From the NCBI GenBank assembly GCA_020860885.1, contig JAJBTS010000426.1, positions 1-7,024 on the forward strand: 7,024 nt of DNA, given 5' to 3'. Position 1 is the stretch's first letter. Each line of letters begins with the position of its first letter. Position numbers and translations under genes: made by a program. This DNA comes from Bacteroidales bacterium (GTDB lineage: Bacteria > Bacteroidota > Bacteroidia > Bacteroidales > Azobacteroidaceae). The notes below the pieces were generated by a model. It did not search any database, was not told the DNA's origin, and saw only the letters and a program-made list of their open reading frames with translations. Positions 1 to 6,997 of the stretch are shown piece by piece.

Positions 1-2
1 AA

Positions 3-155
3 GTAAGAGTGTGTTTTGATGGAAGACTGAAAATAATTTCAGGAAGAGTGTCGTTTTGTAAAAATATAGAATCTGAGTTTCAAAGATATCAACATAAAAT
101 GAGGAAATCCAAAAAGAACTTTCTGCCCAACTTTTGGGGGGCACGTCAGTCATAG
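3..155 (+). CDS. Possible 3' end of an upstream gene (partial, perhaps transposase tail)
   Basis: A plus-strand frame is open from the left edge to a TAG at 153-155, giving about 50 codons with no start inside the window. The translation begins near VRVCFDGRLKI and ends with a basic stretch (HKMRKSKKN) followed by FLPNFWGARQS. The opening strand resembles the last beta-strand of some DDE/integrase-core transposases (V.V..DG.L.I), but this is a weak resemblance and I do not recognise the protein. A minus-strand frame over the same DNA, from an ATG at 153-151 to the left edge, is also open for 51 codons, so the coding strand is not certain. I prefer the plus strand because its residue composition looks more like a soluble basic protein tail, whereas the minus frame is unusually rich in Phe, Tyr and Leu. 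The sequence to the left of the window would settle it. Confidence 0.25.
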   Translation, partial: VRVCFDGRLKIISGRVSFCKNIESEFQRYQHKMRKSKKNFLPNFWGARQS

Positions 156-165
156 GGGTTGGGGG
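136..165 (+). other. G-rich island with three G-tracts
   Basis: Three guanine runs lie on the plus strand: six at 136-141, four at 155-158 and five at 161-165, inside otherwise AT-rich DNA. They overlap the end of the possible upstream reading frame and lie about 40 bp past the stop of the DUF488 gene. The pattern could support a G-quadruplex only if one run is split or a strand from elsewhere joins, because a fourth tract is missing. It could also be a compositional scar, for example the end of an inserted element. No function can be assigned from the sequence. Confidence 0.4.
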
Positions 166-206
166 CCAGACGACGAGATTATTTACTTTTTGGCCATTCT
201 CTTTTT

Positions 207-575
207 CTATTTCAATTTCTTTTGAAGAAATTCTTTTAATACTACAGCCTGATTATGGACTGTATCTTTTGATCCGTATAGTAAAGTCACTTTCTTTTTG
301 CTTTTTATATCATTCAGAAATTCCGGTAGTCCCGGATCTTTTTCCAATTCGTTCTCATAACGCTGTTTGAACTCATTCCATCTGTTTTCCTCATCTTCAT
401 GGAACCATTCACGAAGTTCTGTGGAAACAGCTATTAAATCTTTTGGCCAGAGGTCTAATTTAAGATTTTCTTTTTTTATTCCTCTGGGCCATAACCTATC
501 GACCAAAATTCTGTAACCATCGTCAGGGCCGACCGTATCGTAGGCTCTTTTAATTTCTATATCTGGGACAGTCAT
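207..575 (-). CDS. DUF488 family protein (YeaO-like)
   Basis: This 122-residue protein matches the short DUF488/YeaO family over its whole length. The signature VDRLWPRG is at residues 25-32. The conserved segment ending STELREWF is at 51-58 and is followed by the usual acidic and tryptophan-containing stretch (W66). VTLLYGSKD is at 96-104, with HNQAVVL just after. There is no signal peptide or membrane segment, so it should be cytoplasmic. The biochemical role of the family is unknown and I do not assign one. The gene starts 11 bp after the stop of the oleate hydratase gene on the same strand, so the two are probably co-transcribed with this one distal. The ATG at 573-575 gives the canonical N-terminus of the family; an A/T-rich stretch rather than a Shine-Dalgarno sequence precedes it, as is normal for Bacteroidota. 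No convincing terminator follows the TAG stop. Confidence 0.9.
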   Translation of the reverse strand: MTVPDIEIKRAYDTVGPDDGYRILVDRLWPRGIKKENLKLDLWPKDLIAVSTELREWFHEDEENRWNEFKQRYENELEKDPGLPEFLNDIKSKKKVTLLYGSKDTVHNQAVVLKEFLQKKLK

Positions 576-586
576 TTTTTATATAA

Positions 587-2356
587 TTAAATAAGTCCTG
601 AATCTTTCAGCATATCGAAAATCATTGTCCCCTTGGCCTTTTCGATACCTTTCTTTTCCAGATATTTTATAAAGAAAGGAGCTTTCATATCGTATATTTT
701 CTTTCCATCCAGCAGCCGGGATGTAGCAGCTAATATGGCGCGTATATCAAAAGCAGAGGCATATACTTCCGGAACACCCCTGTCGATATTCAAAAGTTGG
801 TAAACGGCTTCCATAGCTGTGCGGACAGAATATTCTGTTGTAAATACCGTGTCTCTTTCGGTTTCGGCGAAGTTTCCGATAAACGCAAGATTTACAGAAC
901 CTGTTGGGACAGTAAGAGGACGGTCGCCGATCTTACGTGGCATAAAGTACGACATTACATACGGCATTATGCAAGGAATCGTATTTACTGAGTTGGCTGC
1001 CATCTCTTTGATTTCTCCTTCCGGAACGCCCATGTGGAACAACCACTCCTGAGCAATTTCTTCACCCGAACAATCTTTCATAGCTTTCTTTACATAGTTT
1101 CCTTTTTCTTCCGGAAACAAACCGTAGATCCAGACTACCAGTTGATCTTTGGGTTGGCTTTTGAAATGCGGCTGACGGTTCAGTGTCCAACTCAGCAGCC
1201 AATTCGAATCTTTTACACTTACAATACCTCCTGTAACGACTTTCCCTGTGAAAGGATCGCGTTGACAGATCTTTTCTATAAACGGAGGCACTTTCATATC
1301 TAATGTTGTAGCTGTAGCCGATACGAAATACGTTTTGGAAATATCTCCACAGAACTTATCCGGATTACCAAAAGAAGAATCTTGTGCAGCCAGGCGTTTC
1401 CAAAGACTCCAACTTCCTCCGGGAGAACTATTCATCGGAGCCACATTATTCTGGTCTCCGTAAGTTGAACTTTCGGTAATACTACCGTTGGTTACCAATA
1501 CCAAATCGTTTTCAGTAAGCTCTATTTCTTCTTCTTTACCATCTTTTTCGTAAATAATTTTACGCGCCACTTTCTTATTGGAATTCGTATCTACAAGAAT
1601 GTTTTTTACTTCTGTTTCATACATAAAGTTGACTCCGTGAGATTCCAGGAATTTTACTAAAGGCATTACCAATGACTCGTATTGATTGTATTTAGTGAAT
1701 TTTAGAGCCGACAGATCGGGAAGCCCTCCGATATGATGAATAAAACGCATGATATAACGACGCATTTCCATAGCGCTGTGCCACGATTCGAAAGCAAACA
1801 TCGTACGCCAGTAAAGCCAGAAATTAGAATCGAAAAATTCTTTGGAGAATACTTCGTCGATACGTTTGTCATTTAATTCCTCTTCTGATTTCAGATACAG
1901 ATCCATAATTTCCTGAACAGCATTATCGGATAAAGTAAATTTATCACCTGTCTGAGCGTTTTCTCCTCGGTTAACTGTAGCACGGCATTTGGAAAAATTA
2001 GGATCTTCTTTGTTCAACCAATAAAATTCATCATGAACGGAAGCGTTTTCAATTTCGAGGGAAGGAACCGAACGGAACATATCCCATAAACATTCGAAAT
2101 GATTTTCCATTTCCCGTCCTCCCCGTATAATGAATCCCCGTGTGGGTTGAAGGATACCGTCCAGGCTTCCTCCGGGTAAAGGTAGTTCTTCAAAAATATG
2201 AATTTTTTCTCCACTCATTTGAGCATCGCGGATTAAGAAGACCGCGACAGCCAGGGATGCCAGTCCGGATCCTACCAGGTAAGCGGATTTCTGATCCACG
2301 TTCTCCGGTTTTTTAGCCCTTGCAAAAGCTTCATAATTTCCATTGCTGTGATACAT
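587..2356 (-). CDS. ohyA: Oleate hydratase (FAD-dependent, myosin-cross-reactive antigen family)
   Basis: Oleate hydratase (EC 4.2.1.53) adds water across the cis-9 double bond of oleate and related free fatty acids to give 10-hydroxy fatty acids; the enzyme is FAD-dependent and associates peripherally with the membrane. At 589 residues this is close to the 591-residue Staphylococcus aureus OhyA and lacks the N-terminal extension of the Elizabethkingia enzyme. The dinucleotide-binding loop GSGLASLA is at residues 29-36. The family signature [11 protein letters not shown] is at 78-88 and contains E82. Y201 lies in RRYIMRF (199-205). E82 and Y201 carry the same numbers as the catalytic pair reported for S. 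aureus OhyA, so the enzyme should be active. The start [11 protein letters not shown] is also the typical N-terminus of this subgroup. In bacteria the enzyme is linked to detoxifying host or dietary unsaturated fatty acids. A DUF488 gene follows after 11 bp. The 120 bp upstream separates it from the TonB receptor and probably holds its own promoter. Confidence 0.97.
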   Translation of the reverse strand: MYHSNGNYEAFARAKKPENVDQKSAYLVGSGLASLAVAVFLIRDAQMSGEKIHIFEELPLPGGSLDGILQPTRGFIIRGGREMENHFECLWDMFRSVPSLEIENASVHDEFYWLNKEDPNFSKCRATVNRGENAQTGDKFTLSDNAVQEIMDLYLKSEEELNDKRIDEVFSKEFFDSNFWLYWRTMFAFESWHSAMEMRRYIMRFIHHIGGLPDLSALKFTKYNQYESLVMPLVKFLESHGVNFMYETEVKNILVDTNSNKKVARKIIYEKDGKEEEIELTENDLVLVTNGSITESSTYGDQNNVAPMNSSPGGSWSLWKRLAAQDSSFGNPDKFCGDISKTYFVSATATTLDMKVPPFIEKICQRDPFTGKVVTGGIVSVKDSNWLLSWTLNRQPHFKSQPKDQLVVWIYGLFPEEKGNYVKKAMKDCSGEEIAQEWLFHMGVPEGEIKEMAANSVNTIPCIMPYVMSYFMPRKIGDRPLTVPTGSVNLAFIGNFAETERDTVFTTEYSVRTAMEAVYQLLNIDRGVPEVYASAFDIRAILAATSRLLDGKKIYDMKAPFFIKYLEKKGIEKAKGTMIFDMLKDSGLI

Positions 2357-2476
2357 AATTTCTTTTTTTATATTTTATTTTAGTTGTAACAAATACGTTT
2401 GGGTGTAGGTTCTTTCTTTAACAAGAATTGTTTTCCTGTTTATAATCTTAAGATCTTATTCGCCATTGGTTTAAGT
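2357..2476 (-). promoter_or_regulatory. Intergenic region upstream of ohyA, weak promoter candidate
   Basis: This 120-bp gap lies between the receptor stop and the oleate hydratase start. Read on the minus strand it contains CGTATTTG (plus 2397-2390), which matches the Bacteroidota -7 element TAnnTTTG in its TTTG half only. A TTG lies about 24 bp further upstream, which is a little far for a -33 element. A 5-bp inverted repeat with a 3-nt spacer (AACAA-GAA-TTGTT) is at 2420-2432, and overlapping palindromes ATCTTAAGAT and TAAGATCTTA are at 2445-2458. None forms a GC-rich stem followed by a U-run, so I see no intrinsic terminator for the receptor gene. Whether ohyA is read from its own promoter or through from the receptor cannot be decided. 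Confidence 0.3.
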
Positions 2477-4561
2477 TTATATTTCCCATTTTACTCCTAT
2501 CTGGAAATTAAATGTTGGAGCTGCATTGTAGTATCTTTTACCGAATGCATTCAAATCATTCCCCAGGCTGTATTTCTGATTTAATATGTTGTCTGCAAAG
2601 AAATGTACAGAAGAAGGAAGATAAGGTTTTGTATCCAGGTGTGCTCCTAATTTAGCGGATAATAAATGATACGAATCGGCAAACTCAGAGTTTGCGTCGT
2701 TCAAAGGGATCCTGCTGGTGTAATTGTGTTGGATGAAACAATAAATCTGAAACGGGAAATTTAATTCCAGACTATTGATCAATACATTCCTGGGTATACC
2801 GGCCACACGGTTGTTCGAATAATCATTACCATTGCTTTTATACTGATCGTAATTATAATGTGCATAGGTATAACTGCAATTCCAACTTAATTTTTTGAGG
2901 AAAGGATGTGAAGGTGAATAAGGAATCAACAGGAAAGAAGAAGAATATTCGACTCCTATCTGCCGGATCTTCCCGGAATTAATAAAATAAGTATTTCCCA
3001 GGCTGTCCATTTGTGAAATAATACCATCCTGAAGTAAGTAATGAAAGACAGATAAATCTCCTGACAGCCTGCCGTTCAGGAAGGCGAACCGCACTCCGGT
3101 TTCTATGTTCCATCCTTTCTCTGCATTCAGGTTGTAATGAATTTTATTATCAGACGGTCTGACTTCTGCAGTCGTTGGAATAGAATATCCTTTACTAAAG
3201 GTTAATCTTAAAGCAACCGGATCGCTGATCCTGTAATTTAAAGCAATATGCGGCATCCATTCGCGTGGAAAATCTTTTTTTAGCAGGGTAATATCACGGA
3301 AATGATAACCATTCATATTCACGGAAACGGCCGCTTCTACTAAAATCTTTTCCCATCGGAACTTTCCGCGGAGAAAAGGAAAGAATTGATAATTCAAAAT
3401 ATTATTGTAAGCCTGGATATCTCCTTTTTCTCCTGCATGGTTATCGTAGTTGTAAGCATCTGTTACCAGCCTTTGACCCTCCAGACCTATATCTGCGGAA
3501 GCGTTCCATGTCGCGTAATAAGGCTTATTTGTATCCCAGGATAGAAAGGTACGCAATCCCCAATTGTCTTCATTCCTTATTTCGTAGTTGGTAATAAAAG
3601 GATAAATGAAATCTACGTGATTCCCCCAGATGGAGAACTGATGAGAGAAATGATTCATAAAATTCATTTTATGATGAATTCCTCCGAAGTACATTTTGGT
3701 TGATATTCTGGTCTTCTGCTCTACCGATCCGGGCATAGTAGCCGTAGCAGGACGGGCCTGCCTTGGATTTTCAACGTATTGTTCATGGGTTAATCCTCCC
3801 GGCGTAAAATAATCGAGATCGGAGTAAAAAGCATAAAACTCCAGGGAATTACCGGGTTTGTATTGCCACTTGTCCGAGAGTTGAATGAATAATCTATGGT
3901 TCCGGGTATTTTCTCTGTAACCGTCGGCTCGTTGAAAAGATTGCCGTATGCTCCAAAAATGATTTCCTGTGTTTCTGGAAAGGTGGAAAGATTCTCCGAA
4001 AAGTCCGTAAGACCCTCCGTAACCTTGAATATTCAGTGTAGAAAGTGTATCTACATTGGATCTTAAGAAAACTACTCCTCCTGAATTTGCTCCGAAGAGA
4101 CTTCCGTCAGGGCCTTTCAAAACCTCAATTCCGGAAAGATCGTTGACATTGAGTACATTCAGGTAAGTATTTCCTCCTGCATCCGTCAGGGAAAAATCGT
4201 TGTAATACACTTTTACATTCCTTACTCCATAAGGTGAACGTATCAGGCTGCCCCGGATAGACAAACGATAACTTCCCGGTGAACGTTCTTCCATCCTTAC
4301 GCCCGGCACCGTATTTACTGCAGGCAACATACTTTGGGAAGATTGCAGTTCGAGGTCTTTTTTACTTAAAATGGATACGGAAGTAGGAGTTTGCAGTTTG
4401 AACTGAGGCTTCAGATATCCTGTTATAACCACTTCCTGGGAAGTTGCCGAAGATACAGGAATGGAATCAGTTGGTGATAAAGGAAGCTTTTCTTGTGCGG
4501 TTGTTGTGAGACAGGCAAATGTAAAAAGAAATAATAATTTGAATTTGTTGCGTATAATCAT
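2477..4561 (-). CDS. TonB-dependent outer-membrane receptor, YncD/PqqU-like
   Basis: This 694-residue protein is a complete TonB-dependent receptor. A Sec signal peptide covers about residues 1-22 (hydrophobic core LLFLFTFACL, probable cleavage after TTTA). A TonB-box-like EVVITGY is at 43-49. The plug runs from about 56 to 168 and ends in IEVLKGPDGSLFGANSGGVV (145-164). The barrel follows, with TPGGLT at 253-258, an NSGK.RQ.G segment around 528-536, GIPRN at 588-592 and FFADNILNQKY at 654-664. It lacks the N-terminal carboxypeptidase-like domain of SusC proteins and no SusD gene is adjacent, so it is not a glycan receptor of the Sus type. As recalled from memory, E. coli YncD/PqqU, the PQQ importer, has nearly the same length and similar plug, PGGL, GI.RN and DNLF.KEY segments. 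Several of these are shared with other siderophore and citrate receptors, so the substrate remains uncertain. Divergent transcription from a PQQ-type dehydrogenase gene favours PQQ; ferric chelates are the main alternative. Confidence 0.93.
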   Translation of the reverse strand: MIIRNKFKLLFLFTFACLTTTAQEKLPLSPTDSIPVSSATSQEVVITGYLKPQFKLQTPTSVSILSKKDLELQSSQSMLPAVNTVPGVRMEERSPGSYRLSIRGSLIRSPYGVRNVKVYYNDFSLTDAGGNTYLNVLNVNDLSGIEVLKGPDGSLFGANSGGVVFLRSNVDTLSTLNIQGYGGSYGLFGESFHLSRNTGNHFWSIRQSFQRADGYRENTRNHRLFIQLSDKWQYKPGNSLEFYAFYSDLDYFTPGGLTHEQYVENPRQARPATATMPGSVEQKTRISTKMYFGGIHHKMNFMNHFSHQFSIWGNHVDFIYPFITNYEIRNEDNWGLRTFLSWDTNKPYYATWNASADIGLEGQRLVTDAYNYDNHAGEKGDIQAYNNILNYQFFPFLRGKFRWEKILVEAAVSVNMNGYHFRDITLLKKDFPREWMPHIALNYRISDPVALRLTFSKGYSIPTTAEVRPSDNKIHYNLNAEKGWNIETGVRFAFLNGRLSGDLSVFHYLLQDGIISQMDSLGNTYFINSGKIRQIGVEYSSSFLLIPYSPSHPFLKKLSWNCSYTYAHYNYDQYKSNGNDYSNNRVAGIPRNVLINSLELNFPFQIYCFIQHNYTSRIPLNDANSEFADSYHLLSAKLGAHLDTKPYLPSSVHFFADNILNQKYSLGNDLNAFGKRYYNAAPTFNFQIGVKWEI

Positions 4562-4748
4562 AGTCTTACCGTATAATGTGATTATTATTTTATTTATTTT
4601 AACAACATTTTAACCGCTATTTGGTTGTGAGATAAATTGAAATTTTAAGGATTAGTGAGAACTGAAAAAGTTAAAAAAAAGATTTTTTCAAACTTAATGA
4701 ATGCCGTATTGTTATTTTTTTAGTGAAATATATCAAAACACCGGAAAT
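4562..4748. promoter_or_regulatory. Divergent control region between receptor and dehydrogenase genes
   Basis: This 187-bp AT-rich region must hold the promoters for two genes transcribed outwards. I found no clean TAnnTTTG element on either strand; TATTTTTT at 4713-4720 is the nearest on the plus strand. An imperfect palindrome is centred at 4681/4682 and spans 4670-4693: outer GTT/AAC arms and inner A-run/T-run arms pair, with mismatches at two inner positions and at the centre. It could be an operator or just an A-tract/T-tract coincidence. Shared control of the two genes from this region is inferred from the layout. Confidence 0.45.
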
Positions 4749-6035
4749 ATGAAAAGAGTATACACTAAAATTTTATCTATGTTCATCCTCGTGCTGGGAG
4801 GAAGTTTTTTATTGAATGTTTATTCCCAAATAGACACATTAGAATTACCGGAACCTTATGCAACGCAATCCGTAAGAAATTACAGTAAAGTTTTAGGATG
4901 GGAAGATGGAAAAAAACCAGTTGCTCCGGAAGGATTTGAAGTAACCCGTTTTGCTGACGGATTTTCTAATCCGCGATGGATTTATGTAGCGCCCAATGGA
5001 GATATCTTTGTTTCGGAGGCAGGAACACTAACTCCTAAAGCAACCGAGATGGATCAAGAAACAAAAAGTAATATGGAATCTCAGAATTTTGGTAGCGCTA
5101 ACCGTATTGTCCTGTTCCGTGATACCGAAGGGGATGGAAGTTATACAAGCCGGTACGTATATATGACGGGATTGAACCAGCCTTTGGGTATGGCCGTAGT
5201 GAATAATTATTTTTATGTAGCTAATACAAATGGCCTGATGAGATATCCTTACAATCCGGTAGATACGGCAATAATGGAAAGAGGAGAGAAATTAGTAGAC
5301 CTTCCAGCGGGAGGTTATAACAACCACTGGACACGCAATATCATTGTTAATCCCGATCAAACCAAGATTTATATATCTGTAGGTTCTGCCAGCAATAATG
5401 CTGAGTACGGACTGGATGAAGAAATAAGGCGTGCTAACATATTAGAAGTAGATCTGGATGGGGAAAACGAGATAATATTCGCTGCGGGCTTACGCAATCC
5501 AGTAGGTATGGATTGGAATCCTGTGACGGGAGCTCTTTGGACGACCGTTAATGAACGCGATGAGTTGGGGGACGACTTAGTTCCTGATTATGCAACCAGT
5601 GTTCGGAAAGGAGGTTTTTATGGTTGGCCTTACGCTTACTTCGGACCGATAGAAGATCCGAGAATGAAAGGTATGAGACCCGATCTGGTAGAAAAAACCA
5701 TTGTGCCCGAGGTTCCGTTAGGTTCGCATACCTCTTCATTAGGACTGGTATTTTACGATAAAGATCAGTTTCCTGAAAAATATCGAAATGGAATGTTTAT
5801 AGGACAACATGGTTCCTGGAACAGATCCGAATTGTCGGGTTACAAAGTTATGTTTGTTCCGTTTACAGATGGGAAACCTTCTGCTCCGGCTGAAGATTTT
5901 TTAACAGGATTTGTTTCTGATTTAGATAGCAGTGAAGTATACGGTCGGCCTGTATGCGTAGCTGTAATGCCTGACGGGTCACTGCTTGTAAGTGATGACG
6001 CCGCCCGCGTTATTTGGAAAGTAACCGCGAAATAG
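4749..6035 (+). CDS. Secreted PQQ-dependent sorbosone/glucose dehydrogenase family protein
   Basis: The product is a six-bladed beta-propeller of the soluble glucose/sorbosone dehydrogenase family (COG2133), whose characterised members oxidise sugars or polyols using PQQ and calcium in the periplasm. From the chosen ATG it has 428 residues. A signal peptide covers about 1-26 (MKRVYTK, then hydrophobic, probable cleavage after VYS); no lipobox cysteine is present. Family landmarks in order are GFSNPRWIYVAPNGDIFVSE (71-90), NNHWTRN (191-197) with H193 as the likely catalytic histidine, GLRNPVGMDW (247-256), NERDELGDDLVPDY (268-281), GGFYGWPY (288-295), GSHTSSLGL (325-333), GQHGSWNRS (352-360) and YGRPV (398-402). 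There is no cytochrome c domain, so the electron acceptor is unknown. An in-frame ATG at 4701 would add 16 residues ahead of the signal peptide and is less likely. The gene diverges from a YncD/PqqU-like receptor. The true substrate cannot be read from the sequence. Confidence 0.93.
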   Translation: MKRVYTKILSMFILVLGGSFLLNVYSQIDTLELPEPYATQSVRNYSKVLGWEDGKKPVAPEGFEVTRFADGFSNPRWIYVAPNGDIFVSEAGTLTPKATEMDQETKSNMESQNFGSANRIVLFRDTEGDGSYTSRYVYMTGLNQPLGMAVVNNYFYVANTNGLMRYPYNPVDTAIMERGEKLVDLPAGGYNNHWTRNIIVNPDQTKIYISVGSASNNAEYGLDEEIRRANILEVDLDGENEIIFAAGLRNPVGMDWNPVTGALWTTVNERDELGDDLVPDYATSVRKGGFYGWPYAYFGPIEDPRMKGMRPDLVEKTIVPEVPLGSHTSSLGLVFYDKDQFPEKYRNGMFIGQHGSWNRSELSGYKVMFVPFTDGKPSAPAEDFLTGFVSDLDSSEVYGRPVCVAVMPDGSLLVSDDAARVIWKVTAK

Positions 6036-6044
6036 AGTTTAATA

Positions 6045-6059
6045 GTCATTTAGAATGAC
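6045..6059 (+). terminator. Small hairpin after the dehydrogenase gene
   Basis: GTCATT and AATGAC form a perfect 6-bp stem around a TAG loop, starting 9 nt after the dehydrogenase stop codon. The following bases (CAGTCTTCTTA) are pyrimidine-rich but contain no real T-run, so termination would be weak. Position immediately after a stop is the main argument. Confidence 0.35.
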
Positions 6060-6091
6060 CAGTCTTCTTATTAATACATTGAAATCTTAAC

Positions 6092-6395
6092 ATGAAAATA
6101 CAAAGCATTACATTAACAGATTTTCGAAAGAAAGGAGGATTGGAAGAGTTTTCGTTTCAGAGTGTACAAAACTCTGAAATTCATAAAATCGCAAATATGA
6201 TATTTATGGAGGAAGAGAAATATTCCAATGGGAGTGACGGTTCGAAAAAACGTAAGATTCCGACTACGAGAAGGATTTGGAGATTTCCGGCAATGAAGGA
6301 TGGGATCTATTTACTTCCGTCGAGATTTTAATTTTATGGAGTTCCACAGCCTTGTGTACTCTTTACATCGAAATAGAGTCATTCTACAGAGATGA
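6092..6395 (+). pseudogene. Decayed DUF4177-like small protein gene (two frameshifts)
   Basis: An ATG at 6092 opens a frame (MKIQSITLTDF...) that reads to a stop at 6329-6331. Its second half switches from plausible protein to a basic low-sense stretch after about 6255. In the next frame, directly after a TAA at 6253-6255, the DNA reads DSDYEKDLEISGNEGWDLF and TSVEIL, which contains the GNEGW(D/E)L core typical of DUF4177-type small proteins. From about 6330 the third frame reads NFMEFHSLVYSLHRNR and stops at 6393-6395, which fits the usual closing strand of such proteins. Each switch corresponds to loss of one base; one extra G near 6255 would join the first two parts as KKRKDSDYEKD. I infer an ancestral protein of roughly 100 residues broken by two single-base deletions. 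Sequencing error is an alternative. The link to DUF4177 rests on this short motif and is tentative. Confidence 0.5.
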
Positions 6396-6417
6396 TAAAG
6401 GGTATTCACGGGGAAAT

Positions 6418-6441
6418 AAAGGGAGTATTTATACTCCCTTT
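6418..6441 (+). terminator. Strong hairpin upstream of the yetF-like gene
   Basis: A perfect inverted repeat lies at 6418-6428 and 6431-6441, with arms AAAGGGAGTAT and ATACTCCCTTT. With the closing T-A pair opened it gives a 10-bp stem and a 4-nt loop, and the strand continues TTTTCT around 6439-6444. It has the form of an intrinsic terminator for transcription coming from the dehydrogenase or pseudogene. Only 21 nt separate it from the next start codon, so it may instead be part of that gene's leader. Confidence 0.65.
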
Positions 6442-6462
6442 TCTACCAAATTGAATTAAAAA

Positions 6463-6948
6463 ATGTTTGAAAATATCCATTTAACGATTCTGTATTCTGC
6501 CTTATTCTATGTTTTTATTATAGCTGGGCTAAGGGTATTAGGAAAAAAAGAGTTGGGGCAATTATCCATTGCTGATCTGGTTTTTATTATGTTGATCAGT
6601 GAAGTAGTAGGCGATGTAATGAGAGCTTCCAATGATTCGTTGGCGGGTGGGATATTTGCTGCATTAACTTTAATGGTGGTAAATAAAATATTGGAGTGGT
6701 GGAAATACAAATCAAAAAACTTCGGTAATCTGATGGAAGGAAGTCCTGCCGTTTTAATCCGCCATGGAAAAATGAATGAAAAAGAAATGAAAAAGAATAA
6801 AATAACCCAGGCTGACCTGGAACAGGAAGGTCGTAAAAACGGAATAGGGGATATTACAACCATTGCTCTTGCTATCCTGGAGGTAGATGGTAGAATCAGT
6901 ATTCTCAAAGAGGATCATGTTAAAACATCCATTACGATAGAGGAGTAA
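6463..6948 (+). CDS. DUF421 / YetF-like membrane protein
   Basis: The 161-residue product fits the short form of the YetF/DUF421 family, which joins an N-terminal transmembrane part to a small cytoplasmic alpha/beta domain. Hydrophobic segments lie at about residues 6-22, 36-50 and 60-76. The conserved join RVLGKKELGQLSIADLV is at 24-40. The soluble domain begins around EGSPAVLIRHGKMNEKEM (92-109) and includes ITQADLEQEGRKNGI (114-128) and AILEVDGRISIL (137-148), all family hallmarks. B. subtilis members are known from spore-related and membrane contexts, but the molecular function is not settled and I do not assign one. The start at 6463 precedes the first membrane segment directly and gives the expected length. 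The upstream hairpin ends 21 nt before the ATG, so any promoter must lie before or inside the hairpin. A stop doublet TAATAA (6946-6951) ends the gene, and no clear terminator follows. Confidence 0.92.
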   Translation: MFENIHLTILYSALFYVFIIAGLRVLGKKELGQLSIADLVFIMLISEVVGDVMRASNDSLAGGIFAALTLMVVNKILEWWKYKSKNFGNLMEGSPAVLIRHGKMNEKEMKKNKITQADLEQEGRKNGIGDITTIALAILEVDGRISILKEDHVKTSITIEE

Positions 6949-6989
6949 TAATTCTATCCTGAAAACTATATTTCTTTCAATCATTTCTT

Positions 6990-6997
6990 TATCTTTG
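6990..6997 (+). promoter_or_regulatory. Bacteroidota-type -7 promoter element for a gene beyond the window
   Basis: TATCTTTG is an exact match to the Bacteroidota -7 consensus TAnnTTTG, 41 nt past the yetF-like stop codon. Purine TSS candidates follow within ten bases. No TTTG is present at the usual -33 distance; the closest is TTTC at 6971-6974, a little near. No start codon is seen between here and the window end, so the gene would begin to the right. Confidence 0.5.

Noticed and set aside
126..138. CCCAA/TTGGG inverted repeat as a terminator for the DUF488 gene
   Set aside because: The stem is only 5 bp, the T-run does not follow directly, and it lies about 70 bp past the stop codon.
134..370. 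Plus-strand open frame of 78 codons overlapping the DUF488 gene
   Set aside because: More than half of it is antisense to the DUF488 gene, and the translation is low-complexity hydrophobic with no family resemblance.
2477..4561. SusC-type glycan receptor
   Set aside because: The N-terminal carboxypeptidase-like domain is missing, the length is well short of SusC proteins, and there is no SusD neighbour.
4701..4748. Earlier in-frame ATG for the dehydrogenase
   Set aside because: It would put 16 extra residues before a normal basic-then-hydrophobic signal peptide that begins exactly at the ATG at 4749.
6277..6459. TTG-started frame of 60 codons as an independent gene
   Set aside because: Its meaningful part (EGWDLF) sits at the beginning, starts upstream of the TTG and fits better as the middle section of a frameshifted gene; the rest runs into the hairpin.
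6507..6908. Long minus-strand open frame of 133 codons opposite the yetF-like gene
   Set aside because: It lies wholly antisense to a clear DUF421 gene with family motifs, and its translation has no recognisable domain; it is a shadow of that gene.
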